Shown here in pieces: positions 8,292 to 14,960 of a stretch of 64,000 nucleotides of DNA (position 1 is its first letter; every line of letters begins with the position of its first letter). Source of the DNA: Rhizobium sp. FKY42 (GTDB lineage Bacteria; Pseudomonadota; Alphaproteobacteria; Rhizobiales; Rhizobiaceae); contig NZ_STGA01000029.1 in the NCBI RefSeq assembly GCF_005222835.1, positions 310,001 through 374,000 of the forward strand, given 5' to 3'. The translations under genes were made by a program, and so were the position numbers. A model generated the notes under the pieces. The model saw only the letters and a list, made by a program, of their open reading frames with translations. It ran no database searches and was not told the origin of the DNA.

Positions 8292-8869
8292 CAAATTTTT
8301 CCTTTCAAAGGGCTGTTCAGCATGGTCTTGGTGGCCCGGCGCATGGCGCGCACGAGTTCGGTGTCACGGTCGCGGAAAAACCGCGCCTGCTTCACGTTGG
8401 AAATCCTGGCCGATGGCAGCATCGGAAAGGTCACAACGGAAATTTCCCAGAGGTCGGCTTCCAGAATGCGCCGCACGCCGCCGTTGACATCACTCCTGGC
8501 GCGCACGGTGCGAAAGCCGATAGAAAGCCCGTCCAGTGCGCCGGTCTTCATCAGCGCATGCACCTCGCGTGCACGGGCCACGCCGGGGGCCAGCTTGCCC
8601 TCCACGTAAAGCCCGCGACTGTCCTCACGGATCACCTCCCACGCGCCGATCGGCTCGTTCGGGTCGTGCTGGTAGAGCATGCGCACACCCTTGGCCCCGC
8701 GCTCCACCAGGCTGTTGAGAAAGGCCCCGCGCTCGATCACGTCCTTGCCGAGATCCACCTCGCCAAACACGCTGGCATAGCCGGAAAAGCTGCCATCGCC
8801 ACCGAGTTCGGATAGGGTGAGGCTTGCAAATTTGCGCACGGTCGGGCGTGGCCCGCGATAAGCGTGCAT
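8291..8869 (-). CDS. GTA HK97 family prohead protease (gp4-like)
   Basis: A 192-residue prohead protease that trims the capsid delta domain. Visible motifs are 'GYASVFGEVDLGKDVIERGAF', 'LYQHDPNEPIGAW' (catalytic His), 'GALDGLSIGFRTV' (catalytic Ser in LSIGF) and 'DLWEISVVTFP'. The stop overlaps the capsid start codon by 1 nt. Order portal - small gene - protease - capsid is standard for GTAs. Confidence 0.95.
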   Translation of the reverse strand: MHAYRGPRPTVRKFASLTLSELGGDGSFSGYASVFGEVDLGKDVIERGAFLNSLVERGAKGVRMLYQHDPNEPIGAWEVIREDSRGLYVEGKLAPGVARAREVHALMKTGALDGLSIGFRTVRARSDVNGGVRRILEADLWEISVVTFPMLPSARISNVKQARFFRDRDTELVRAMRRATKTMLNSPLKGKI

Positions 8870-8896
8870 GAAGGTCTCCTGCGAAATGGAATTGCT

Positions 8897-9229
8897 TCAG
8901 GATTGTTTTTCGGTGTCAGGCTTGGCTCCGAACCGGCCTGCCATGCGCACCAGCGCGCCCAGCACCCACCAGGCGGAAAGGCTGGCGGCAGCAGAGCCGG
9001 AAAGCGCCGTTTCCAGCGCGGTCAGCTGGCCCACCAGTCCCAGCCGTTCAGAAAGCCATATGCCCACCGGCGCGCCAAACATCACGCCGCAGCAGGCGCC
9101 GGTCAGAAAGCGGCTCACCGCCTCCTTCCAGCTTTCGGGCAGAAGATAGACGAGCGACACCCAGGCGCCCGCCGTCGCTCCCACCATGCGTGCGGCCAGC
9201 ATGCCGCCATCGTGGCCAAGGTCAGCCAT
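8897..9229 (-). CDS. Small GTA-cluster membrane protein (gp3.5-like position)
   Basis: A 110-residue protein in the gp3.5 position between portal and protease. It has two or three hydrophobic segments (about 14-32, 42-62 and 75-98) with small residues, suggesting a membrane protein. I recall a rhizobial family of this size called DUF6107 at this spot, but cannot verify it. The ATG at 9229 is chosen because the longer frame reads into the RIME repeat. It is probably part of the GTA unit; function is unknown. Confidence 0.8.
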   Translation of the reverse strand: MADLGHDGGMLAARMVGATAGAWVSLVYLLPESWKEAVSRFLTGACCGVMFGAPVGIWLSERLGLVGQLTALETALSGSAAASLSAWWVLGALVRMAGRFGAKPDTEKQS

Positions 9230-9279
9230 CGTCGTTTCACCTCTGTTGGAATTTGGGATTGGATATTGGAGGATAAGTA

Positions 9280-9456
9280 CCCCCTCTGGTCTACCGACCA
9301 TCTCCCCCTTGAAGCGGGGGAGATTGGCAGGAGGCAAGCGCTCGACCTCTCTCATCTCTACGCGCACCGCGATCGGTAGCTTCGTCAGGTGCAAAGAGCG
9401 AGCCACGAGTCGATCTCCCCCCTTGAGGGGGAGATGTCCGGCAGGACAGAGGGGGG
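9280..9456. repeat. RIME-like intergenic mosaic element, copy C
   Basis: A ~177-bp copy in the same orientation as copy A, lying between the gp3.5-like and portal genes. Both terminal palindromes are recognisable; the left one has small changes (CTTGAAGCGGGGGAG). The core shares 'gagccacgagtcgatctcc' with copy A. Confidence 0.8.
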
Positions 9457-9548
9457 TAAAGCGGCCACAGAAATTGGCGAAACCTCAGTCGAGCCAACCC
9501 CTTACCCCCAGCCCCTCACAGCTTGATTCAGCCGCTTCAGAAACTGAT

Positions 9549-10739
9549 TCAATAGCCCACGGCCTGCCGCTTTTCCTCATCGGTGAGAAAGCTCGCAGAG
9601 CCGATGCGGCTCCACAGCGCCTCGCGCTCGGCAGAAAGTCCCGGCAGCTGGTCGAGGTCCGGCTGCAGCCGCAGCGGCTCGCCATAGAGATCAGAGAACC
9701 AGGCGGAAAGGCTGGCGGCGGTTCGCATCAGAAGCGGCACCACCGTCAGCCGGAACAGCGAGCGGTTCGCCTCCTGATAGTTGGCGTAGGTTATGTCGCC
9801 GGGAATGCCCATCAGCATCGGCGGCACGCCAAGTGCCAGCGCAATGTCGCGCGCGGCCCCGTTGCGGGCGGCCTCGAAATCCATGTCCTTCGGGGAAAGC
9901 CCCATCGCCTTCCAGTCCAGCCCGCCTTCCAGAAGCAGCGGACGCCCCGCATTCACCGCCCCCTGATAGCCTGCCTCCAGCTCTGCCTTTAGCCGGTCAT
10001 AGGCGTCTGGCGAAAGATTGCCGCCATCCTTCGGCTGATAGACCAGCGCGCCCGATGGACGGGCCGAATTGTCCAGCAGCCCCTTGCTCCAGCGGGCGCA
10101 GGCATTGTGCAGGTCGATTGCGGCACCGGCGGAACCAAGCGGCGAGAGCCCGCCATGGTCGTCCAGCGGGTGAAACAGCTTGAGGTGCAGAAGACCCGCC
10201 CCCTCTTCCGTGAAAGCTGCAATACGCCGCACCCTGGCACCCACGCGATAGTCATAGGCGACAGGCCAGCCATCGCCGCCTGCCACCACGCTCACGCGGT
10301 CGGGCCGCAAGAGATGTACCTCGCGAAGCTCCCCCGCCAGCACCAGCGGCTCCAGATAGGCATTACCGGACAGAATCAGATGCCCGAACAGCATTTCCAG
10401 AAATTCCGGCCCCGCCTGCCGCGCATTGGGCCGTGCCAGAAGGTTCAGCGCCGCATGGGTCTCCAGTTCCCGCTCGCCGGAATAGACCAGCCAGGGGGCG
10501 CTCGCCGCCGCTTCCGCCACCATGCGCACGGCACGATAGGCCACGGGGTTTCTCATCAGGCCATGGCGGGCAAGGCTGGCATAGCTGCGCCCGCCGCCCG
10601 GATTTCCCCTCTCGCCGGTCAGAAGCGCCAGACCCGCACCTGCTCCCAGTCCTGCCCCCGCCACTTGCGCCTTCCGCTCGGAAGCGGTCACGGCTTTGCC
10701 CTTGCCCGTGGAGCCCCACGGCCATCGAAACAGGTTCAT
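9549..10739 (-). CDS. GTA portal protein, HK97 family (gp3-like)
   Basis: A 396-residue portal protein, the dodecameric DNA channel at the capsid vertex. Family motifs include 'RNPVAYRAVRMVAEAAASAPWLVYSG', 'LLARPNARQAGPEFLEMLFGHLILSGNAYLE' and 'LGVPPMLMGIPGDITYANYQEANRSLFRLTVVPLL', the clearest portal signature. Length is normal. It starts 16 bp downstream of the GH19 endolysin gene, so in this genome it probably shares a transcript with the endolysin. Confidence 0.95.
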   Translation of the reverse strand: MNLFRWPWGSTGKGKAVTASERKAQVAGAGLGAGAGLALLTGERGNPGGGRSYASLARHGLMRNPVAYRAVRMVAEAAASAPWLVYSGERELETHAALNLLARPNARQAGPEFLEMLFGHLILSGNAYLEPLVLAGELREVHLLRPDRVSVVAGGDGWPVAYDYRVGARVRRIAAFTEEGAGLLHLKLFHPLDDHGGLSPLGSAGAAIDLHNACARWSKGLLDNSARPSGALVYQPKDGGNLSPDAYDRLKAELEAGYQGAVNAGRPLLLEGGLDWKAMGLSPKDMDFEAARNGAARDIALALGVPPMLMGIPGDITYANYQEANRSLFRLTVVPLLMRTAASLSAWFSDLYGEPLRLQPDLDQLPGLSAEREALWSRIGSASFLTDEEKRQAVGY

Positions 10740-10755
10740 TGATGTCTCCTTAAAA

Positions 10756-11403
10756 TCAGCCCAGCCGCAAACCGATGGCGGTCGCGAAGATTACGCCAAA
10801 CAACCCTATCTCCTCGGCGCGGTTCAGGCCGTTTACCACACGCCGTGCGCCCACCCAGTCGCTGGCGTGATCGTTGAAAAAGTCGCACAGTGCATAGCCG
10901 GTAAATTTGCCGGCAATCATGCCGTCGAACAGGATCTTTACTGCCCGCTCCGGTTCCATCGCCTTCTCCGGCGCCCCGTCTATGCCATAGGTGCGGTAGT
11001 TGTCGCGCCCGGTAATCTGCACCAGGCCGCGCCCGCGAAAGCGCCAGCCATCGCCGCTGTCGTCGCGCCCATTGCCCATGCGGTTGGAATAGACCCGGTT
11101 GGCAATGCGTTCCGGCTGTCGGGCAAATTGCTGTTCCTCGCCGGGCAGGAAATATTTGGAAAACACCTTGCGCAGCCCTTCGGCGGAATAGTTCAGGTTC
11201 TCCTCCACCGGCTGCATGGCCCCTCCTGTCTCGTGGAAGGCGGTCGCCAGACAATAGGCCAGAAAGCGCGGATCATGCTTGGCGTACTTCGTTTCCCAGG
11301 CGCTTAAGAGCACCTCATGCCCAGCCCTTTGCGCATCGGTCAGCTTTCCCTCATGCAGTCTTGCCCGCACCTGATCGAAATAGCGGGCTCGTTCAACTCT
11401 CAT
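10756..11403 (-). CDS. GH19 chitinase-class endolysin within the GTA cluster
   Basis: A 215-residue glycoside hydrolase family 19 (chitinase class I-like) protein of the type used as phage endolysins to cleave peptidoglycan. The catalytic Glu is in 'AFHETGGAMQPVEENL'. The substrate-cleft motifs 'ANRVYSNRMGNG', 'GWRFRGRGLVQITGRDNY' and the second-half 'RRVVNGLN' are all present. It has no signal peptide, so lysis or release would need a holin or another route; none is obvious here. It sits between terminase and portal, where RcGTA has no such gene, and is followed 16 bp later by the portal. The RcGTA lysis genes are encoded elsewhere (established for Rhodobacter), so this placement is unusual. 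Confidence 0.9.
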   Translation of the reverse strand: MRVERARYFDQVRARLHEGKLTDAQRAGHEVLLSAWETKYAKHDPRFLAYCLATAFHETGGAMQPVEENLNYSAEGLRKVFSKYFLPGEEQQFARQPERIANRVYSNRMGNGRDDSGDGWRFRGRGLVQITGRDNYRTYGIDGAPEKAMEPERAVKILFDGMIAGKFTGYALCDFFNDHASDWVGARRVVNGLNRAEEIGLFGVIFATAIGLRLG

Positions 11404-11616
11404 GCGAAATCTCCATGAACGTCTGCTCGCTCAAGCTGCTGCGCCGGTGTTAACCATGCTTGCCTCTTTCTGGCAGAACTTATGCAAAAGTTTCAATCGA
11501 TTTTAAAAATTGCTAATCGGTTTAGGTGGTTAGCCCCCTATTTACTTCCCGCTAACTGTGTGGAACCAACAGCCAGCGCGGCAGTTATCTGTCCGGCATT
11601 CCATCAGAAGGAGATC
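11404..11616. other. AT-rich divergent spacer between endolysin and mini-gene
   Basis: 213 bp with clearly lower GC than the flanks (for example 11490-11535), lying between the divergently read GH19 gene and the 50-codon gene. Such a spacer should hold promoters for both directions, and would mean the endolysin-portal-capsid block can be transcribed separately from the terminases. I could not pick a convincing -35/-10 pair on either strand. Confidence 0.4.
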
Positions 11617-11769
11617 ATGAAGATGCAGCAGCCAGTTTCTGTTCCGACCGCTGCCACCACGCCGAAGCAGCAGATCCCGCAGCATTTGGTCGATCGCCTC
11701 GAATCCGAATGGCGCCAGATGCGCGAAACCGCTTCCGCACCGGTCATCTCCATCCCGGTCAAGCGCTAA
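11617..11769 (+). CDS. Small hypothetical protein (50 aa), opposite strand inside GTA cluster
   Basis: A 50-residue ORF with an excellent Shine-Dalgarno (AGAAGGAG, 6 nt before ATG) and a strong intrinsic terminator 92 bp after its stop, so it looks like a self-contained transcription unit. The protein is Pro/Gln/Thr-rich at the N-terminus, then has a short helix around 'LVDRLESEWRQMRET', and ends 'ISIPVKR'. There is no signal peptide or membrane segment. I do not recognise the family. It is the only plus-strand gene in the GTA region and splits the terminases from the rest, in the manner of a phage moron. Confidence 0.65.
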   Translation: MKMQQPVSVPTAATTPKQQIPQHLVDRLESEWRQMRETASAPVISIPVKR

Positions 11770-11860
11770 TCGCTTTTACATAAAGAACATCGGCTGTGCC
11801 GCCTTGAGAAGAAGGCTGGCATTCCCAGGCATACCGATGCGATAAATTCTTAACTTTGAA

Positions 11861-11897
11861 GCCGCTGCCTCTTTGACCTCAGAGGCGCGGCTTTTTT
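11861..11897 (+). terminator. Intrinsic terminator after the 50-aa gene
   Basis: GCCGC-t-GCCTCT stem, 8-nt loop, AGAGGC-GCGGC, followed by six T on the plus strand. There is no T-tract on the minus strand, so it should stop only rightward transcripts from the mini-gene and not the GTA transcript. Confidence 0.85.
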
Positions 11898-11951
11898 GAT
11901 GGATCTCGCTCCCCGTTCAGAGGCCGGATGCAGGCTTCGATGGCGAAAGCC

Positions 11952-13355
11952 TCACAACCCTCTCACCCTCGGCTCGCTGCTTCCCTCCAGCATCAGCGCC
12001 GTCAGCGCCCAGACCAGCCCATCCAGCCGGTCGGGAGAACGCCCGCCGGAAAGTCCGTCAGGCCCGAAATCGCACATCTGGTCTTCCAGTGCGGAGAAGC
12101 GGCCTGCATGGGCCACCCGCCCCTGTTCATAGAGTGCGGCAACCGGCTCGGCGCGCAAAAACTTGCCCCTCGTGGCCCGCACCTGTGTCAGCGGCAGCGT
12201 CTCATCAATGCTCCTCAGCATGGCCGCCACCATCTCGCCGCCCTGGTTTACCTCCGCCACCACCCGATCGGCGGAAAAGCGGCGATAGGCCTTTACCACC
12301 TCCTGCGCCCATCCCGCGGGGCTCAGGCCAGTGGCGGAACAATCGGCCAGCACCACGGCGCGGCCTGTCTGTTCCACGCCCGCCACCACGATGCCGCAGA
12401 CGGAGTTCTCGCCGGAACCGCTTGGTGGGTCCACCGCCACCACGATCCGCCGCAACGCGCCGGTAAAGCGAATGCGCAGCGTGTCGAGATCGGCCCGCTT
12501 CCACAGCGCGTCTGGCCGGTCGTCGATCAGTTCGCCATCCAGTTCCTGACGACCCAGACGGCTGCCGCCGTAGCGCGCCTCCAGCCCTTTCACGAAGCTG
12601 GGGGAGAGATTGGCCGCATTGTCGCGGGTGGAAATCCGCACCAGCCGCGTTGCCTCTTCTGCAATCAGCCGCCTTAAAACCGGCACCGGCCTTGGCGTTG
12701 TCGTCACCAGCTGGCGCGGGTCGCGCCCAAGGCGCAGACCGAATTGCAGCATGTCGAATGTTTCCTCGGCATATTTCCATTTGGCCAGCTCATCGCACCA
12801 GGCAAAGTGAAACTGCGGCCCGCGCAGGCTTTCCGGATCTTCGGAGGAGAAGATCTGCGCGATTGCGCCGTTCGGCCAGACGAGCCTTCTTCGGGAAGCC
12901 TCGAAATCCGGACGTCTTTCCCGCGCTATCCGGCAGATACCGGAAACGCCATCAATCATCACCTCACGGGCATCGCCCAGCGTTTCCGCCACCAGAGCGA
13001 TGCGAAGTTCGCTGCGCTGCCCGGCACTGGCCAGCGCATGCACCCATTCGGCCCCGGCGCGTGTCTTGCCGGAGCCTCTGCCGCCCATGATCAGCCAGGT
13101 GCGCCAGTCGCCCCTCGGCGGCTTCTGCTCCGCCCTGCCGGAAAGCGCCCAGTTGTGGCGTATGCGCAAGGCATGTCGTTGCCACAGCGCAAGCTCTCTC
13201 TCGTCAAGGCTTGCCCCTTCCTGCACAACACTGCCTTCGCACGACTTTCCGGAAGAACGGGCATCGGCCAGCATGTCGCAAAGATCCCAGGCCTGCTTAA
13301 GGTTCGCCAAACGCTCATCCCGAATCCGGTTCATGCCCTGCCCGTATGTCTGCAT
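11952..13355 (-). CDS. GTA terminase large subunit / DNA packaging ATPase-nuclease (gp2-like)
   Basis: The headful-packaging motor. The ATPase has Walker A 'MGGRGSGKTRAGAEWV', Walker B 'FHFAWCDELAKWKYAE' and coupling region 'LVTTTPRPVPVLRRL'. The C-terminal RNase H-like nuclease has acidic residues in 'RIVVAVDPPSGSG', 'VVAEVNQGGEM' and 'DRLDGLVWALTALM'. I start at the ATG at 13355 (467 aa), inside the 3' end of gp1; an ATG at 13334 is equally possible. The open frame further upstream is the gp1 gene read out of frame. The gene lies on the far side of the 50-aa gene from the portal, an unusual break in order. Confidence 0.93.
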   Translation of the reverse strand: MQTYGQGMNRIRDERLANLKQAWDLCDMLADARSSGKSCEGSVVQEGASLDERELALWQRHALRIRHNWALSGRAEQKPPRGDWRTWLIMGGRGSGKTRAGAEWVHALASAGQRSELRIALVAETLGDAREVMIDGVSGICRIARERRPDFEASRRRLVWPNGAIAQIFSSEDPESLRGPQFHFAWCDELAKWKYAEETFDMLQFGLRLGRDPRQLVTTTPRPVPVLRRLIAEEATRLVRISTRDNAANLSPSFVKGLEARYGGSRLGRQELDGELIDDRPDALWKRADLDTLRIRFTGALRRIVVAVDPPSGSGENSVCGIVVAGVEQTGRAVVLADCSATGLSPAGWAQEVVKAYRRFSADRVVAEVNQGGEMVAAMLRSIDETLPLTQVRATRGKFLRAEPVAALYEQGRVAHAGRFSALEDQMCDFGPDGLSGGRSPDRLDGLVWALTALMLEGSSEPRVRGL

Positions 13356-13914
13356 CGTTTCCGCCACATCCTTCGTCAAGGGCGGGTGGATCGGCCCTCG
13401 CTGCACCGCCCCCGCCGTTGCCAGCGCCTTCACGGCGCTTCCAGTCGTCAAACAATTCGCGGGCGCGGTCTTCGATGAGTTTTTGCACTTCATGCACAGC
13501 CTCTTGATACCCGTTCTCGTTTGCCTGGCGCTCCTCCTCCAGCTCAAGGTCGCGCATCAGTTGCCGCTGCAGGCTGTCCACCTTCTCGATGGTGGCAACA
13601 ATCAGCTTCACCGCATCGGTGGCGGCCTTCAGGTCAGCGCGGGCCAGCTTCTGCGCAGCCTCATCCCCCGTCTCACACAGTTGTGCCGTCTTGACGCGCA
13701 AATCTCGAAAAGCCGCAAATTGCTCGCGCAGCTCCTGCATCATCTCGGCCAGAAGCGCCCGCTGCTCCTGCGCTCCGGCTGCGGCATCGGCACTCTTCAG
13801 CTCCAGCAGAACCGCATCCGCCTGCGCCCGTACAGCCTGCGGCAGGGCGCTGCCCGCCTCCTCGAAACCGAACAGCGAAAGATCGATCTCCTCCAGCGCG
13901 ATTGTTGCACGCAT
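13315..13914 (-). CDS. GTA gp1-like small terminase candidate
   Basis: A 199-residue acidic, Ala/Glu-rich, largely helical protein with a strong coiled-coil-like middle (about 35-150: 'AEMMQELREQFAAFRDL', 'QRQLMRDLELEEERQ'). It is the first gene of the cluster, immediately upstream of and overlapping the large terminase, where RcGTA encodes its small terminase (gp1). I use the ATG at 13914, with GAGGTGG upstream. The upstream frame adds only a few residues without a usable ribosome site. Sequence similarity within this family is low, so the call rests on position plus coiled coil. Confidence 0.8.
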   Translation of the reverse strand: MRATIALEEIDLSLFGFEEAGSALPQAVRAQADAVLLELKSADAAAGAQEQRALLAEMMQELREQFAAFRDLRVKTAQLCETGDEAAQKLARADLKAATDAVKLIVATIEKVDSLQRQLMRDLELEEERQANENGYQEAVHEVQKLIEDRARELFDDWKRREGAGNGGGGAARADPPALDEGCGGNDADIRAGHEPDSG

Positions 13915-13953
13915 GGCTCGCCACCTCGCTAACATCCCTTATGCTTCCGGCTG

Positions 13954-13991
13954 AAAAACAAACGGCCCCGGTTTTCACGAAACCGAGGCCG
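13954..13991 (-). terminator. Intrinsic terminator of the candidate sRNA
   Basis: A 12-bp stem with one wobble, CGGCCCCGGTTT / AAACCGAGGCCG, and a 5-nt loop. On the minus strand it is followed by a T-rich run (TTTGTTTTT). It would end leftward transcripts just before gp1, so gp1 must have its own promoter or depend on read-through. Confidence 0.75.
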
Positions 13992-14103
13992 CCGACTGGA
14001 AGCTGTTTATAAAACTGATCATGCGACCCAGCGCCTCAACCGTTCACTACGCTCCCCGTGGAGCCTCTGCGAACCATCGTGCCAGTCGCAATTCTTCGAC
14101 TAT
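13954..14103 (-). ncRNA. Candidate small RNA (~145 nt) upstream of the GTA cluster
   Basis: A minus-strand transcript is predicted from a sigma70-type promoter (14110-14138) to an intrinsic terminator (13954-13991). Between them there is no convincing ORF. Internally a long stem can form: GTTCGC...GTGAAC enclosing GCTCC-ACG-GGGAGC (about 14045-14075 on the plus strand). A less structured 'ATGATCAGTTTTATAAAC' stretch before the terminator could be a target-pairing region. It does not match tRNA, 6S, tmRNA or SRP that I can recognise. It lies between vapC and the first GTA gene. Confidence 0.5.
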
Positions 14104-14109
14104 GCCCAA

Positions 14110-14138
14110 ACCCTATCAAACGACCGTCACGCCGTCAA
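14110..14138 (-). promoter_or_regulatory. Sigma70-like promoter for the candidate sRNA
   Basis: On the minus strand CTTGACG (-35, TTGACG at 14133-14138), a 17-bp spacer, then TAGGGT (-10, 14110-14115) preceded by T-rich sequence. The -35 matches the rhizobial CTTGAC consensus; the -10 is weaker. The predicted start is near 14103. Confidence 0.55.
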
Positions 14139-14171
14139 GGATTATTTTCCTATTTTTGATTCAATCAAATC

Positions 14172-14606
14172 CTACCAACCAATATCGGTAAAAGCGAAAT
14201 CGTTGCCCTTATAGGCAAGTATGGTGCGATAGGCTTTGGCGCAAGCGTAAGACAGGCAATCCCCCATGTTCAGTTTGGCGGGATGATTGACGATCTTGCC
14301 GAATTGCTGCGCCGCATCCAGCGCCTTTGCGCCCACATCCGCCGAGATCAGGATCTCCTTGGCTTCCAGATCCAGAAAAAACTGATCGACCACCCGCCGC
14401 GTCTCCTCCAGCATTTCAGGCGTTGCCGGCTTGTCGCGGCCGGTCGCTTCCGCTCTGCGTCGCGTCAGTGCAAAGCACGCTTCAAGACGCACGATCGGTG
14501 AAACGTAGAAAGGGCCTTCATGCTGAGCGAGGCGGTCCAGCAAGTCATCGCGATCCTCTTCGTCCGCAAGGATTGCCACAACCACAGAGGCATCGATGAA
14601 CAGCAT
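14172..14606 (-). CDS. vapC: VapC-type PIN-domain ribonuclease toxin
   Basis: A 144-residue type II toxin that cleaves RNA. The PIN catalytic acids are visible: Asp5 in 'MLFIDASVVV', Glu42 in 'VRLEACFALTRR', Asp116 in 'MGDCLSYACAKA' and Asp136 in 'KGNDFAFTDIGW'. I use the ATG at 14606, which overlaps the antitoxin stop (TGATG), for coupled translation. The frame upstream adds a few residues inside vapB. Intact length suggests a functional toxin. Confidence 0.95.
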   Translation of the reverse strand: MLFIDASVVVAILADEEDRDDLLDRLAQHEGPFYVSPIVRLEACFALTRRRAEATGRDKPATPEMLEETRRVVDQFFLDLEAKEILISADVGAKALDAAQQFGKIVNHPAKLNMGDCLSYACAKAYRTILAYKGNDFAFTDIGW

Positions 14607-14845
14607 CAGGCCTCGCCCCACATCTCGTCTGTTTCCTGCTTGTGGTCGCCCGCCGCATAGGGACCAGTCTCGCGCGCCATTTTGAGAGATTTCGCAAGGC
14701 GTTCGCGAATGGGCAGGCTACCCTTGCGGGTGGCGATTTCTCGCTTCAAGGCGGCCTTTACCGCATCGACCTTGGAGGTCTTTGTCAGGCTCACAAGCTC
14801 ATTTGCGAGCCTATCGACTTCGGGGTCTTTGATGTAGAGCGCCAT
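14606..14845 (-). CDS. vapB: VapB-type antitoxin
   Basis: A 79-residue antitoxin of the VapB/'PSK' family. Its N-terminal ribbon-helix-helix-like part 'MALYIKDPEVDRLANELVSLTKTSKVDAVKAALKRE' should bind DNA, and the C-terminal tail 'ETGPYAAGDHKQETDEMW' should wrap and block VapC. It is first in the operon, directly behind a palindromic operator, and overlaps vapC by 1 nt. Autoregulation is expected for the family. Confidence 0.93.
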   Translation of the reverse strand: MALYIKDPEVDRLANELVSLTKTSKVDAVKAALKREIATRKGSLPIRERLAKSLKMARETGPYAAGDHKQETDEMWGEA

Positions 14846-14846
14846 G

Positions 14847-14890
14847 GGATATCCTTTGCTGGATATGAATATATCCTCGAAAGGATATCC
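14847..14890. promoter_or_regulatory. Nested-palindrome operator of vapBC
   Basis: Immediately before the vapB ATG: an 11-bp perfect inverted repeat GGATATCCTTT ... AAAGGATATCC encloses a second inverted pair GGATAT-gaat-ATATCC. The repeated half-site GGATAT occurs four times in 44 bp. This is the pattern expected of a cooperative VapBC autorepression site. Confidence 0.75.
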
Positions 14891-14960
14891 TCACAAGAGA
14901 AAGCCCCCACCGCATCGGATTACCCGAAAACCGGCTTCCAGTTTCCTGGATTGAAATCGC

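Noticed and set aside
1584-9456. Repeats considered as a CRISPR array
   Set aside because: Copies are ~180 bp, far apart, inverted relative to each other and palindromic at their ends; there are no short direct repeats with spacers and no cas genes.
1-13914. An ordinary active prophage
   Set aside because: No integrase, repressor, replication or attachment sites are seen; gene content and order match a GTA, although a GTA-derived remnant cannot be excluded.
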